A stretch of DNA of 9,208 bases, from contig SVHQ01000057.1 in assembly GCA_015055785.1 (NCBI GenBank), positions 1-9,208 of the forward strand. Reading direction: 5' to 3'. A program made the translations under genes and the position numbers. Under the pieces are notes generated by a model. That model did not search any database and had not been told where the DNA came from. It saw only the letters and a program-made list of their open reading frames with translations. The DNA comes from Clostridiales bacterium. GTDB taxonomy: Bacteria; Bacillota_A; Clostridia; Christensenellales; Borkfalkiaceae. Positions 1-5,680 of this stretch are shown one piece after another (the stretch's first letter is position 1; each line of letters begins with the position of its first letter).

Positions 1-186
1 AATACAAAAAATCGTTTATTTGACATGTGGGAGAACATAATGAATCACTTGCTTAAAGCGCAGGAGAACATGGCAACTCGCTTAATAAAGTGCGGAAGGA
101 CACGACGAACTGCACGAACTGCACGAACTGCACGAATAACACCTCCAAATAACACCTCTAAAATATATAATCACATGAATATATGA
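1..186 (+). CDS. Possible small repeat protein, 3' end only (copy A)
   Basis: Frame 1 is open from the window edge to TGA at 184-186 (61 codons). It encodes three 11-residue units (1-33, 34-66, 67-99), for example NTKNRLFDMWE and NIMNHLLKAQE, then a basic Thr-Ala-Arg microrepeat and an Asn-rich tail. The pattern of apolar residues (Leu, Phe, Met, Trp) in each unit would suit a hendecad amphipathic helix. The same frame is open in copy B with the same stop, and both length differences between copies are multiples of three. I do not recognise a family. The start lies outside the window. It may instead be non-coding repeat DNA. Confidence 0.25.
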   Translation, partial: NTKNRLFDMWENIMNHLLKAQENMATRLIKCGRTRRTARTARTARITPPNNTSKIYNHMNI

Positions 187-248
187 GCAAGTGTTCATGT
201 ATTAATTAAGGACAGTATATAGACGGTGCTGGGGGATTATCTTTATAG
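1..248. repeat. Long direct repeat, copy A (cut by left window edge)
   Basis: This stretch matches 387-621 almost base for base. The first roughly 128 bases are identical, apart from one extra 9-bp unit (GAACTGCAC) in this copy. Another 3-base length difference and a handful of substitutions follow before the shared end CTTTATAG. The combined length difference is 12 bases, so the shared reading frame is kept. The left limit is unknown because the window starts inside the copy. High identity suggests a recent tandem duplication. I see no transposase and no terminal inverted repeats. Confidence 0.9.
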
Positions 249-345
249 TTTGAGGTTCTATCCTTATAGGTTTAGGTTCTATCCTTATAGGTTTAGGTTC
301 TATCTTTACAGTTTGTAATTTTGTCCTTATAGTTCGTGATTTGCC
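241..345. repeat. 21-bp tandem repeat array A
   Basis: Five consecutive 21-bp units start at 241, 262, 283, 304 and 325. The consensus is close to CCTTATAGGTTTAGGTTCTA plus T. The second and third units are identical, and the last two drift towards a form ending TAATTTTGT. There are no spacers, so this is not a CRISPR array. It directly follows copy A of the long repeat. Confidence 0.9.
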
Positions 346-359
346 TTGTCAAAAATACG

Positions 360-560
360 ATGAAACGCTTGTTCAACGTGTGGAATAATACAAAAAATCG
401 TTTATTTGACATGTGGGAGAACATAATGAATCACTTGCTTAAAGCGCAGGAGAACATGGCAACTCGCTTAATAAAGTGCGGAAGGACACGACGAACTGCA
501 CGAACTGCACGAATAACACAATATAACACCTCTAAAATATATAATCACATGAATATATGA
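360..560 (+). CDS. Possible small hendecad-repeat protein (copy B)
   Basis: An open frame ends at TGA 558-560 and holds four 11-residue units at 354-386, 387-419, 420-452 and 453-485. Their shared pattern is N-T/I/M-x-x-R/H-L-F/L/I-x-x-x-E/N/R. A basic stretch (RTRRTARTARI) and an Asn/Tyr-rich end follow. Possible starts are ATG at 360 or GTG at 336; neither has a convincing ribosome binding site. The periodic apolar positions suggest one amphipathic helix, perhaps a coiled coil, at a length of 66-74 residues. The weak start signals and repeat setting argue against a functional gene. Frame-preserving differences from copy A argue mildly for one. The function is unknown. Confidence 0.25.
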   Translation: MKRLFNVWNNTKNRLFDMWENIMNHLLKAQENMATRLIKCGRTRRTARTARITQYNTSKIYNHMNI

Positions 561-621
561 GCAAGTGTTCAGGTATTAATTGAGGACAGTATGTAGACGT
601 GATGGGGGATTATCTTTATAG
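387..621. repeat. Long direct repeat, copy B
   Basis: This is the second copy of the unit seen at 1-248. It has two rather than three GAACTGCAC units and otherwise the same order: 33-bp coding-like repeats, a 9-bp microrepeat, an AT-rich tail with a TGA stop, then the start of a 21-bp array. Bases 354-386, just upstream, form one more 33-bp unit of the same family, so the true repeat probably extends left of both copies. The head-to-tail spacing is about 386 bp. Confidence 0.9.
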
Positions 622-821
622 GTTTAGGTTCTATCTTTATAGTTTGAAGTTCTATCTTTATAGTTTGAAGTTCTATCTTTATAGATTTAGGTTCTATCTT
701 TATAGTCTGCAAATTTTTCTTATTTTTCGCAGTTTTGCTTTTTGCTTTGTAATTTTATCCTTGTAGGCTACTATTTTATCCATACAATCCGCAATTTTGT
801 TCTTTGCTTTCCTTAATATTG
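614..821. repeat. 21-bp tandem repeat array B, decaying rightward
   Basis: Units start at 614, 635, 656, 677, 698, 719, 740 (19 bp), 759, 780 and 801. The first four are nearly identical (CTTTATAGNTTNANGTTCTA plus T). Later ones diverge step by step while keeping the 21-bp register and a pyrimidine-rich end. Because 21 is divisible by three, some frames stay open by chance. A 54-codon frame from ATG 602 to TAG 764-766 would encode an aromatic heptad repeat (LYRFRFY/LYSLKFY), but its ribosome binding site is poorly spaced and I do not call it a gene. Confidence 0.85.
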
Positions 822-911
822 TTTTTCTTATCCGTAATTACATAACAAAATTTACATAGAAATGTGAAAAAATAACACTGCAATTTTCAAAAGTTTTTTT
901 ATGCCGAGCGA

Positions 912-940
912 TTGCATTTTTTGTTTCTTTTTGGTATAAT
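912..940 (+). promoter_or_regulatory. Extended -10 vegetative promoter for the pur operon
   Basis: A perfect -10 box TATAAT lies at 935-940, preceded by the TG of an extended -10 (TGG at 932-934). A weak -35 candidate, TTGCAT at 912-917, sits at the ideal 17-bp spacing over a T-rich spacer. Transcription would start near 947, giving an untranslated leader of about 260 nt before purE. It is the best promoter seen upstream of purE, and all genes to the right are co-oriented. Confidence 0.75.
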
Positions 941-1006
941 AAAAACAATGATTGGATTAGGGAAAAGGCAAGTGAACAGATAAACTGACTACGTAGAGGT
1001 TGTTTT

Positions 1007-1129
1007 ATGGTGTATTTCCGAACGCAGGAAAAATTTATCGTTTGCAAAGCATTGTTTGCGCGCAAAACTTCGGTTGGTCTGCGCACGCCTTTTTACGGCA
1101 AAAAATACAATTATCATACAATAAAATAG
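1007..1129 (+). CDS. Candidate leader peptide of the pur operon (40 aa)
   Basis: ATG at 1007 is preceded by AGAGG at 995-999 with 7 nt between, a good Shine-Dalgarno arrangement. The frame runs 40 codons to TAG at 1127-1129. The peptide starts MVYFRTQEKFIVCK, is basic (about nine Lys/Arg) and ends in a Tyr/Asn/His-rich stretch. Its stop lies 8 nt before the terminator-like stem, and the frame covers both arms of the upstream hairpin, so a translating or paused ribosome would change which fold forms. I recognise no family. A chance frame inside a structured RNA is a real alternative. Confidence 0.35.
   Translation: MVYFRTQEKFIVCKALFARKTSVGLRTPFYGKKYNYHTIK
1014..1026 (+). promoter_or_regulatory. 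PurBox-like sequence in the leader (weak)
   Basis: ATTTCCGAAC at 1014-1023 matches the core of the PurBox bound by PurR of Bacillota (AWWWCCGAACWWT), but the last three bases (GCA) do not match. A possible inverted partner, AACTTCGGTT, lies at 1066-1075 with one core mismatch and at a wider spacing than in Bacillus subtilis. Both sites are downstream of the predicted transcription start. A chance match is plausible. Confidence 0.2.
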
Positions 1130-1137
1130 TATTAATG

Positions 1138-1183
1138 CAGGGAGTGCTACCACGTCGGTTTGCGCTCCTTGTTGATTTTTATT
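1138..1183 (+). terminator. Terminator-like hairpin just upstream of purE (attenuator)
   Basis: CAGGGAGTGC (1138-1147) pairs with GCGCTCCTTG (1162-1171) over ten base pairs, two of them G-U. The 14-base loop can form a further ACC/GGU stem. A T-rich run (TTGATTTTTATT) follows immediately from 1172. It sits about 24 nt before the purE start, upstream of the purE ribosome binding site (GGAG 1196-1199). It cannot end an upstream transcript of any recognised gene, so conditional termination of the operon is the likely role. Confidence 0.6.
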
Positions 1184-1206
1184 AAATAAGAAAACGGAGA
1201 AATAAT

Positions 1207-1695
1207 ATGAGTAAAGTCGGTATTTTAATGGGGAGTAAGTCGGATTTTGACGTAGTAAAGCCTGCTGTTGCCATTTTGAAGAAATTTGGCGTGGAAACAG
1301 AAGTGCGCGTTATTTCCGCTCACCGTACCCCTGATGAAGCACATGAATTTGCAGCAACGGCAAGGGAAAAGGGCATGGAAGTGCTGATTTGTGCGGCAGG
1401 AAAGGCTGCGCACCTTGGCGGTGTGATTGCGGCGCTCACCACGTTGCCTGTAATCGGTTTGCCTGTAAAAACGGATATGATGGGTGGTTTGGACAGTCTG
1501 CTTTCCATCGTGCAAATGCCTTCGGGGATTCCCGTAGCAACGGTTGGTGTGAACGGGGGCGAAAATGCAGGCTTGCTCGCTTTGCAGATTTTGGGCATTA
1601 AATACCCCGAAATCGAAAAACAGCTTGCCGATTATAAAATGGCGATGCGTGATAAAATTAATGCCGATGACAAAGCTTTGCAGGAAATGCTTTGA
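1207..1695 (+). CDS. purE: N5-carboxyaminoimidazole ribonucleotide mutase, class I PurE
   Basis: This 162-residue protein has the usual class I PurE length and is expected to form a cytoplasmic octamer. Family members convert N5-CAIR to CAIR. Visible motifs are the phosphate-binding GSKSD (9-13), SAHR with the catalytic His (37-40), AGKAAHLGG (64-72) and [14 protein letters not shown] (96-109). SAHR and the AAHL loop separate it from animal-type class II enzymes. The loop is usually AGGAAHLPG, so Lys for Gly and Gly for Pro are variants. ATG at 1207 is well supported by GGAG at 1196-1199. It is the first operon gene behind the attenuator. PurK, which makes N5-CAIR in many bacteria, is not in this window. 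Confidence 0.97.
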   Translation: MSKVGILMGSKSDFDVVKPAVAILKKFGVETEVRVISAHRTPDEAHEFAATAREKGMEVLICAAGKAAHLGGVIAALTTLPVIGLPVKTDMMGGLDSLLSIVQMPSGIPVATVGVNGGENAGLLALQILGIKYPEIEKQLADYKMAMRDKINADDKALQEML

Positions 1696-1744
1696 AAAGC
1701 GGCACAAAACCAAAAGAAAAAAATTTAAATGGAGATACAAAATC

Positions 1745-2455
1745 ATGGAAAAGAAAGAACAGTTGTATGAAGGAAAAGCAAAGAAAGTGTATGCAACGGA
1801 CGATAGCAGCCTCGTTATCGTATCCTATAAAGACGATGCAACGGCATTCAACGGCTTGAAGAAGGGCACGATTGAAGGGAAGGGCGTCATTAATAACAAA
1901 ATGAGCAACTTCTTAATGCAGATTTTAGAAAAAGAGGGCGTGAAAACCCATTTCGTGGAAGAACTTTCCGATAGAGATACCCTCGTGAAAAAGGTGACGA
2001 TTTTACCTTTGGAAGTTATCATTCGTAACATTTCCGCAGGTTCTTTTGCAAAACATTACGGCGTGAAAGAAGGGATTGTATTTGCAGAACCCACCATCGA
2101 ATTTTCTTATAAAAACGATGATTTGGGGGATCCTTTGCTCAATGAATATCATGCTTTGGCACTCGGTCTTGCAACGAAAGATGAAATCGCGCTCGTAAAA
2201 TCCATGGCTTTTAAAATCAACGAAGTATTGAAAGAATATTTCAAAAAACTCAACGTTACCCTCGTTGATTTCAAAATTGAATTTGGTAAAACGGTGGATG
2301 GTGAAATTGTTTTGGCGGACGAAATTTCCCCCGATACCTGCCGTTTCTGGGATTCCACAACGGGTGAAAAACTCGATAAAGACCGTTTCCGTCGTGATCT
2401 TGGCGGTGTAGAAGGCGCATATCAGGAAATGATGCGTCGTTTGATGGGAGAATAA
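1745..2455 (+). CDS. purC: SAICAR synthetase (phosphoribosylaminoimidazole-succinocarboxamide synthase)
   Basis: This 236-residue, single-domain enzyme joins CAIR and aspartate with ATP to give SAICAR. The N-terminal [14 protein letters not shown] (7-20) is the usual PurC nucleotide-binding start. The two family signatures are present: [14 protein letters not shown] (87-100) and LVDFKIEFG (173-181), followed by [12 protein letters not shown] (192-203). The length is typical. The start ATG 1745 has GGAG at 1731-1734. The frame stays open upstream into purE, but that extension has no PurC homology and no start signal. The gene lies 49 nt after purE and ends 4 nt before purF. Confidence 0.97.
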   Translation: MEKKEQLYEGKAKKVYATDDSSLVIVSYKDDATAFNGLKKGTIEGKGVINNKMSNFLMQILEKEGVKTHFVEELSDRDTLVKKVTILPLEVIIRNISAGSFAKHYGVKEGIVFAEPTIEFSYKNDDLGDPLLNEYHALALGLATKDEIALVKSMAFKINEVLKEYFKKLNVTLVDFKIEFGKTVDGEIVLADEISPDTCRFWDSTTGEKLDKDRFRRDLGGVEGAYQEMMRRLMGE

Positions 2456-2459
2456 TTTT

Positions 2460-3872
2460 ATGGCTGTGTTCGGGATCTTCGGTTTAGAAACGGCAGACGT
2501 TGCGTCCAGCACCTATTATGGTCTGTACGCTCTCCAACACAGAGGGCAAGCAAGCAGCGGTATCGTTGTCAACGATGACGGTGTGTTCCACGCATATAAA
2601 GATTCAGGGATTGTAAACGAGGTGTTTAATCCCCGTCAATTACAAGAATTAGGGAAAGGTCAGATGGCGCTGGGTAATGTGCGTTACGGCACGAGCGGCA
2701 CAAAAGACAGAATTAATGCCGAACCCATGTTGGTCAACCATATCAAAGGGCGTTTGGCAATTTCTCATGACGGCGGTTTGGTTAATTATGCGGAACTGCG
2801 TAAGGAATTGGAACTTAGCGGCGCGATTTTCCACACTTCTAACGAGGTGGAAGTGATTGCGTACATGATTACGAAGGCGCGTCTTACCGAACCTTCCACA
2901 GAAGCAGCAATTAGCAAGGCAATGGAGCGTATTAAGGGTGGATATTCCCTGCTCGTGATGTCGCCGCAGAAATTAATTGCGGCACGTGATGAAAACGGTG
3001 TGCACCCTTTGTGCTACGGCGTGCGTGGGGACGGTGAATACGTGGTGGCCAGTGAATCGTGTGCATTGAACACGGTCGGCGCGAAGTTTATACGTGAAAT
3101 CGACCCTGGGGAAATCGTAGTATTTTCCAAAGACGGGGTATTGAGCATTCGTGACCATTGTGATAAAAAACCTGAAAGACTTTGCGTTTTCGAATATCTT
3201 TACACGGCACGTCCCGATTCCGTGATTAACGCTTGTTCGGTGCATCTTGCGAGAAAGCGTGCCGGCGCGTTTTTGGCGAAAGCGCACCCTGTGGAAGCAG
3301 ACGTAGTTATTGGCGCGCCCGATTCGGGGATTGACGCGGCAATCGGTTATGCGGAGGAGTCTGGCATACCTTACGGCTTGGGCTTGATTAAGAATAAATA
3401 CATCGGCAGAACGTTCATAGATCCTGGTCAGAACGTGCGCGAAGATAAGGTGAAAATTAAATTGAATCCCGTTGCAGAAACGGTAAAGGATAAGCGCGTG
3501 ATTTTGGTGGACGATTCGATTGTGCGCGGTACGACGTGCGTGCGAGTTGTGAAATTGTTGCGCGATGCGGGCGCGAAAGAGATTCATATTCGCTCGTCTG
3601 CACCCGAATTTCTCAATCCCTGCTATTACGGGACGGATATCGGCTCGAAAGAGGAATTAATTGCTTGTAAATACACAGCCAAGGAGATGGCGAAGATATT
3701 CGGTGCTGATTCTGTTGGATTCCTGCCTTTGGAGGCGGTGACGCAGCTTGGGATAAGCGGTACGTGTAAGGGGTATTGTAAGGCGTGCTTTGATGGGGTT
3801 TATCCGACAGAGGTGCCTGAAACAACGGAAGTGAATAAATACGACATAAAAATTTCCGAAAATAAAAATTAA
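2460..3872 (+). CDS. purF: PurF-type amidophosphoribosyltransferase lacking the glutaminase cysteine
   Basis: This 470-residue protein has the PurF layout: an Ntn-type glutaminase domain (about 1-230) and a phosphoribosyltransferase domain (about 250-445). PurF normally makes phosphoribosylamine from PRPP and glutamine. The PRPP loop VILVDDSIVRGTT (347-359) is intact, as are LQHRGQ (25-30), RPDS (251-254) and the likely Fe-S cysteines C242, C388, C440 and C443. The expected N-terminal Cys nucleophile is absent: Met1-Ala2-Val3 stands where the family has Cys-Gly-Val, and the first Cys is residue 185. HNGN is HDGG (103-106), and the Asp of the SDTE motif aligns with Glu129. No upstream start is possible: TGA lies in frame at 2442-2444. 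The ribosome binding site GGGAG (2446-2450) lies inside the end of purC. Glutamine-independent activity is inferred. Confidence 0.93.
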   Translation: MAVFGIFGLETADVASSTYYGLYALQHRGQASSGIVVNDDGVFHAYKDSGIVNEVFNPRQLQELGKGQMALGNVRYGTSGTKDRINAEPMLVNHIKGRLAISHDGGLVNYAELRKELELSGAIFHTSNEVEVIAYMITKARLTEPSTEAAISKAMERIKGGYSLLVMSPQKLIAARDENGVHPLCYGVRGDGEYVVASESCALNTVGAKFIREIDPGEIVVFSKDGVLSIRDHCDKKPERLCVFEYLYTARPDSVINACSVHLARKRAGAFLAKAHPVEADVVIGAPDSGIDAAIGYAEESGIPYGLGLIKNKYIGRTFIDPGQNVREDKVKIKLNPVAETVKDKRVILVDDSIVRGTTCVRVVKLLRDAGAKEIHIRSSAPEFLNPCYYGTDIGSKEELIACKYTAKEMAKIFGADSVGFLPLEAVTQLGISGTCKGYCKACFDGVYPTEVPETTEVNKYDIKISENKN

Positions 3873-3893
3873 AACGAATGGAGAAAAATAGAC

Positions 3894-4922
3894 ATGGCAA
3901 TTTCTTATAAGGACAGTGGCGTAGACGTAGAGAGAGGCTATAAAGCGGTTGACCTCATGAAAAAACACGTAAAATCCACCTATAACGATAACGTAATTGG
4001 GGATTTAGGTTCGTTTGGCGGTTTCTTCTCGATTGCAAACGAAAAGATGGAAGAACCTGTTTTGGTGGCAGGTACGGACGGTGTTGGTACAAAATTAAAA
4101 TACGCGTTCTTGCTTGAAAAACACGACACCATCGGTATTGATGCGGTGGCAATGTGCGTAAACGACATCATTTGTCAGGGCGCAAAACCTTTGTTCTTCT
4201 TGGATTATTACGCTTGCGGCAGATTGTATCCCGAAGCGGAAGCGGAAGTCGTAAAGGGTATCGCAGAGGGGTGCCGTCAGGCAGGCTGTGCGCTGATTGG
4301 CGGTGAAACGGCGGAAATGCCTGGGTTCTATCCCGATGGGGAATATGATTTGGCTGGTTTTGCTGTAGGTATCGTGGACAAAAAGAAGGTAATTAACGGC
4401 AAGAATATCACGGCAGGGGACGTGCTTATCGGTATTAAATCGACGGGGGTACATTCCAATGGTTATTCTCTTGTTCGTAAACTCTTTGGCGATAGCGATA
4501 AGGCAGCTTTGGAAGTGTATGACGAACAGCTTGGTGCGACGGCGGCGGAAGTGTTGTTAAAGCCTACGAAAATTTACGTGAAGAGCATTCTTGCCTTGAT
4601 TGAAAAGGTGGAAGTGAAGGGTATCGCGCATATTACGGGCGGTGGCTTTATTGAAAATATTCCCAGAATTTTGCCTGAGGGTGTAGCGGCGGAAATTGAT
4701 AAAAATTCCTACGAAGTACCCCCTGTGTTTAAAGTGATGCAGCAGCGTGCAGGGATTACCGATGAACAAATTTACAACACCTTTAATATGGGTATTGGTA
4801 TGGTTGTATGCGTTGCTCCTGAAAACGTGGAAGCGGCTATGGAATCGTTGAAAGCAACGGGCGAAGATGTTGTTGTTATCGGTAAAACGGTGGCAGGCGA
4901 CAAGAAAGTTATATTGAAATAA
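3894..4922 (+). CDS. purM: AIR synthetase (phosphoribosylformylglycinamidine cyclo-ligase)
   Basis: This 342-residue enzyme closes the imidazole ring, turning FGAM into AIR with ATP. It belongs to the PurM/SelD ATPase family and is dimeric in studied cases. Motifs in order are DGVGTKL (62-68), AVAMCVNDI (84-92), GGETAEMPG (136-144), [11 protein letters not shown] (183-193), [13 protein letters not shown] (246-258) and FNMGIGM (297-303). The length is typical. ATG 3894 has GGAG at 3880-3883, and the gene begins 21 nt after purF. A 132-nt gap with a GC-rich inverted repeat follows before purN. Nothing unusual is seen in the protein. Confidence 0.97.
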   Translation: MAISYKDSGVDVERGYKAVDLMKKHVKSTYNDNVIGDLGSFGGFFSIANEKMEEPVLVAGTDGVGTKLKYAFLLEKHDTIGIDAVAMCVNDIICQGAKPLFFLDYYACGRLYPEAEAEVVKGIAEGCRQAGCALIGGETAEMPGFYPDGEYDLAGFAVGIVDKKKVINGKNITAGDVLIGIKSTGVHSNGYSLVRKLFGDSDKAALEVYDEQLGATAAEVLLKPTKIYVKSILALIEKVEVKGIAHITGGGFIENIPRILPEGVAAEIDKNSYEVPPVFKVMQQRAGITDEQIYNTFNMGIGMVVCVAPENVEAAMESLKATGEDVVVIGKTVAGDKKVILK

Positions 4923-4929
4923 ACAATAG

Positions 4930-5028
4930 TAAACGCGTATATGCGTCCCATTTCAGCGTCGCGGATCGGTTACGTACCTCTCGTACGCGCCCTCGCTGCG
5001 GCTTGAATTGCTCGTATTTCCGCGTTTA
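4930..5028. repeat. GC-rich nested inverted repeat between purM and purN
   Basis: The outer arms TAAACGCG (4930-4937) and CGCGTTTA (5021-5028) are exact complements. Inside are CAGCG (4954-4958) with CGCTG (4994-4998), and an innermost CGTAC (4973-4977) with GTACG (4983-4987) around a CTCTC loop. The segment is visibly richer in CpG-type steps than the flanking genes and has no convincing coding frame. It could be an interspersed repeat, a small mobile relic, or an RNA structure affecting purM or purN expression. It lacks the T tract of an intrinsic terminator. Confidence 0.55.
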
Positions 5029-5054
5029 TGAAATAAAACATAGAGAAAAAGTAC

Positions 5055-5669
5055 ATGAAAAAAATAGCAGTATTTGCATCGGGCGGCGGCACGGATTTTC
5101 AATCGATTATTGACGCCAATGAAAAAGAGAATTTTTGCGAGATCGCATACCTGGTGGCTTCAAAACCCGAAATAGGAGCAATTGCACGCGCGGAAAAACA
5201 CGTAATCCAGCCGCTTGTTTTTGATAAAACGACGGAAACGAAAGGAGAATTTTATGCGCGCGTTGCGGCAACGTTAAAGGCGGCAGGGGTGGAATATATC
5301 GTACTGGCAGGTTGGCTGTTGGTGGTGCCTGCGGAATTTATTCGTGAATTTGAAAACGCGATTATCAACATTCATCCCTCGTTGATACCTTCCTTTTGCG
5401 GCATGGGTTTTTACGGCATTCACGTGCATGAAAAAGCCATTGAATACGGCGTGAAGTTAAGCGGTGCAACGGTGCATTTTGTCGAAGCGGACGTGGACGG
5501 TGGCGCGATTATCATGCAACGCGCTGTGGAAGTATTGCCCGACGATAGCGCGGAAGATTTGCAACAACGCATATTAAAGGAAGAACACAAAATGCTTCCT
5601 CAATGCGTGAAACTACTTTGCCAAGGCAAAGTGCAAAAAGAAGGCAGAGTCGTTCGTATCCTTGAATAA
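5055..5669 (+). CDS. purN: Glycinamide ribonucleotide formyltransferase (10-formyl-THF type)
   Basis: This 204-residue enzyme transfers formyl from 10-formyltetrahydrofolate to GAR, giving FGAR. It has the PurN formyltransferase fold and the usual length. Catalytic residues are all present: Asn105 and His107 in NIHPSLIPSF (105-114) and Asp148 in ADVDGG (145-150); GIHVH (121-125) and GATVHFVEA (137-145) are also typical. The phosphate loop reads SGGGTDFQSI (9-18), where most members have SGxGSN or SGGGTN, so Asp14 replaces the usual Asn. ATG 5055 has only a weak GAGA site (5043-5046). The gene sits between two unusual hairpin-rich gaps, so its mRNA may be regulated separately. Confidence 0.95.
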   Translation: MKKIAVFASGGGTDFQSIIDANEKENFCEIAYLVASKPEIGAIARAEKHVIQPLVFDKTTETKGEFYARVAATLKAAGVEYIVLAGWLLVVPAEFIREFENAIINIHPSLIPSFCGMGFYGIHVHEKAIEYGVKLSGATVHFVEADVDGGAIIMQRAVEVLPDDSAEDLQQRILKEEHKMLPQCVKLLCQGKVQKEGRVVRILE

Positions 5670-5680
5670 AAACAGGAAGT

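Larger units (their letters stand above)
947..1206 (+). promoter_or_regulatory. Structured 5' leader of the pur operon, probable attenuator
   Basis: The leader holds alternative folds. A nested hairpin pairs UGCGC (1058-1062) with GCGCA (1081-1085), with an inner AAC-UUCG-GUU stem (1066-1075). Bases 1083-1091 (GCACGCCTT) can instead pair with 1139-1147 (AGGGAGTGC), the 5' arm of the terminator-like hairpin, with one mismatch and one G-U pair. The upstream hairpin and the antiterminator exclude each other because they share 1083-1085. A purine riboswitch would be the natural guess here, but its conserved joining segments are not recognisable. I assign no ligand. The pairing was worked out by eye, without energies. 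Confidence 0.5.

Noticed and set aside
241..821. CRISPR array
   Set aside because: The 21-bp units abut with no unique spacers, are not palindromic in the usual way, and have no cas genes nearby.
935..1000. Purine riboswitch suggested by UAUAAU near the leader start and GACUACG at 987-993
   Set aside because: The UUUCUACC-like joining segment and the two 7-bp hairpins with interacting loops are not present, and TATAAT is better explained as the promoter -10 box.
838..1086. 82-codon minus-strand frame over the promoter and leader
   Set aside because: It lies across the pur promoter on the opposite strand, has no ribosome binding site I can see, and resembles no known family.
1000..1185. 61-codon frame starting with TTG across the leader and terminator hairpin
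   Set aside because: AGAGG directly abuts the TTG, which is too close for a ribosome binding site, and the frame runs through the terminator-like stem. The 1007 ATG in another frame is better placed.
1565..1744. N-terminal extension of purC overlapping purE
   Set aside because: The extra residues are purE read in another frame. The PurC family start is [14 protein letters not shown] at 1745, with its own GGAG.
2003..4769. Several long antisense frames inside purC, purF and purM (for example 2003-2512, 2973-3587, 4095-4454)
   Set aside because: Each is a shadow of a well-supported + strand gene, with no family resemblance and no upstream signals.
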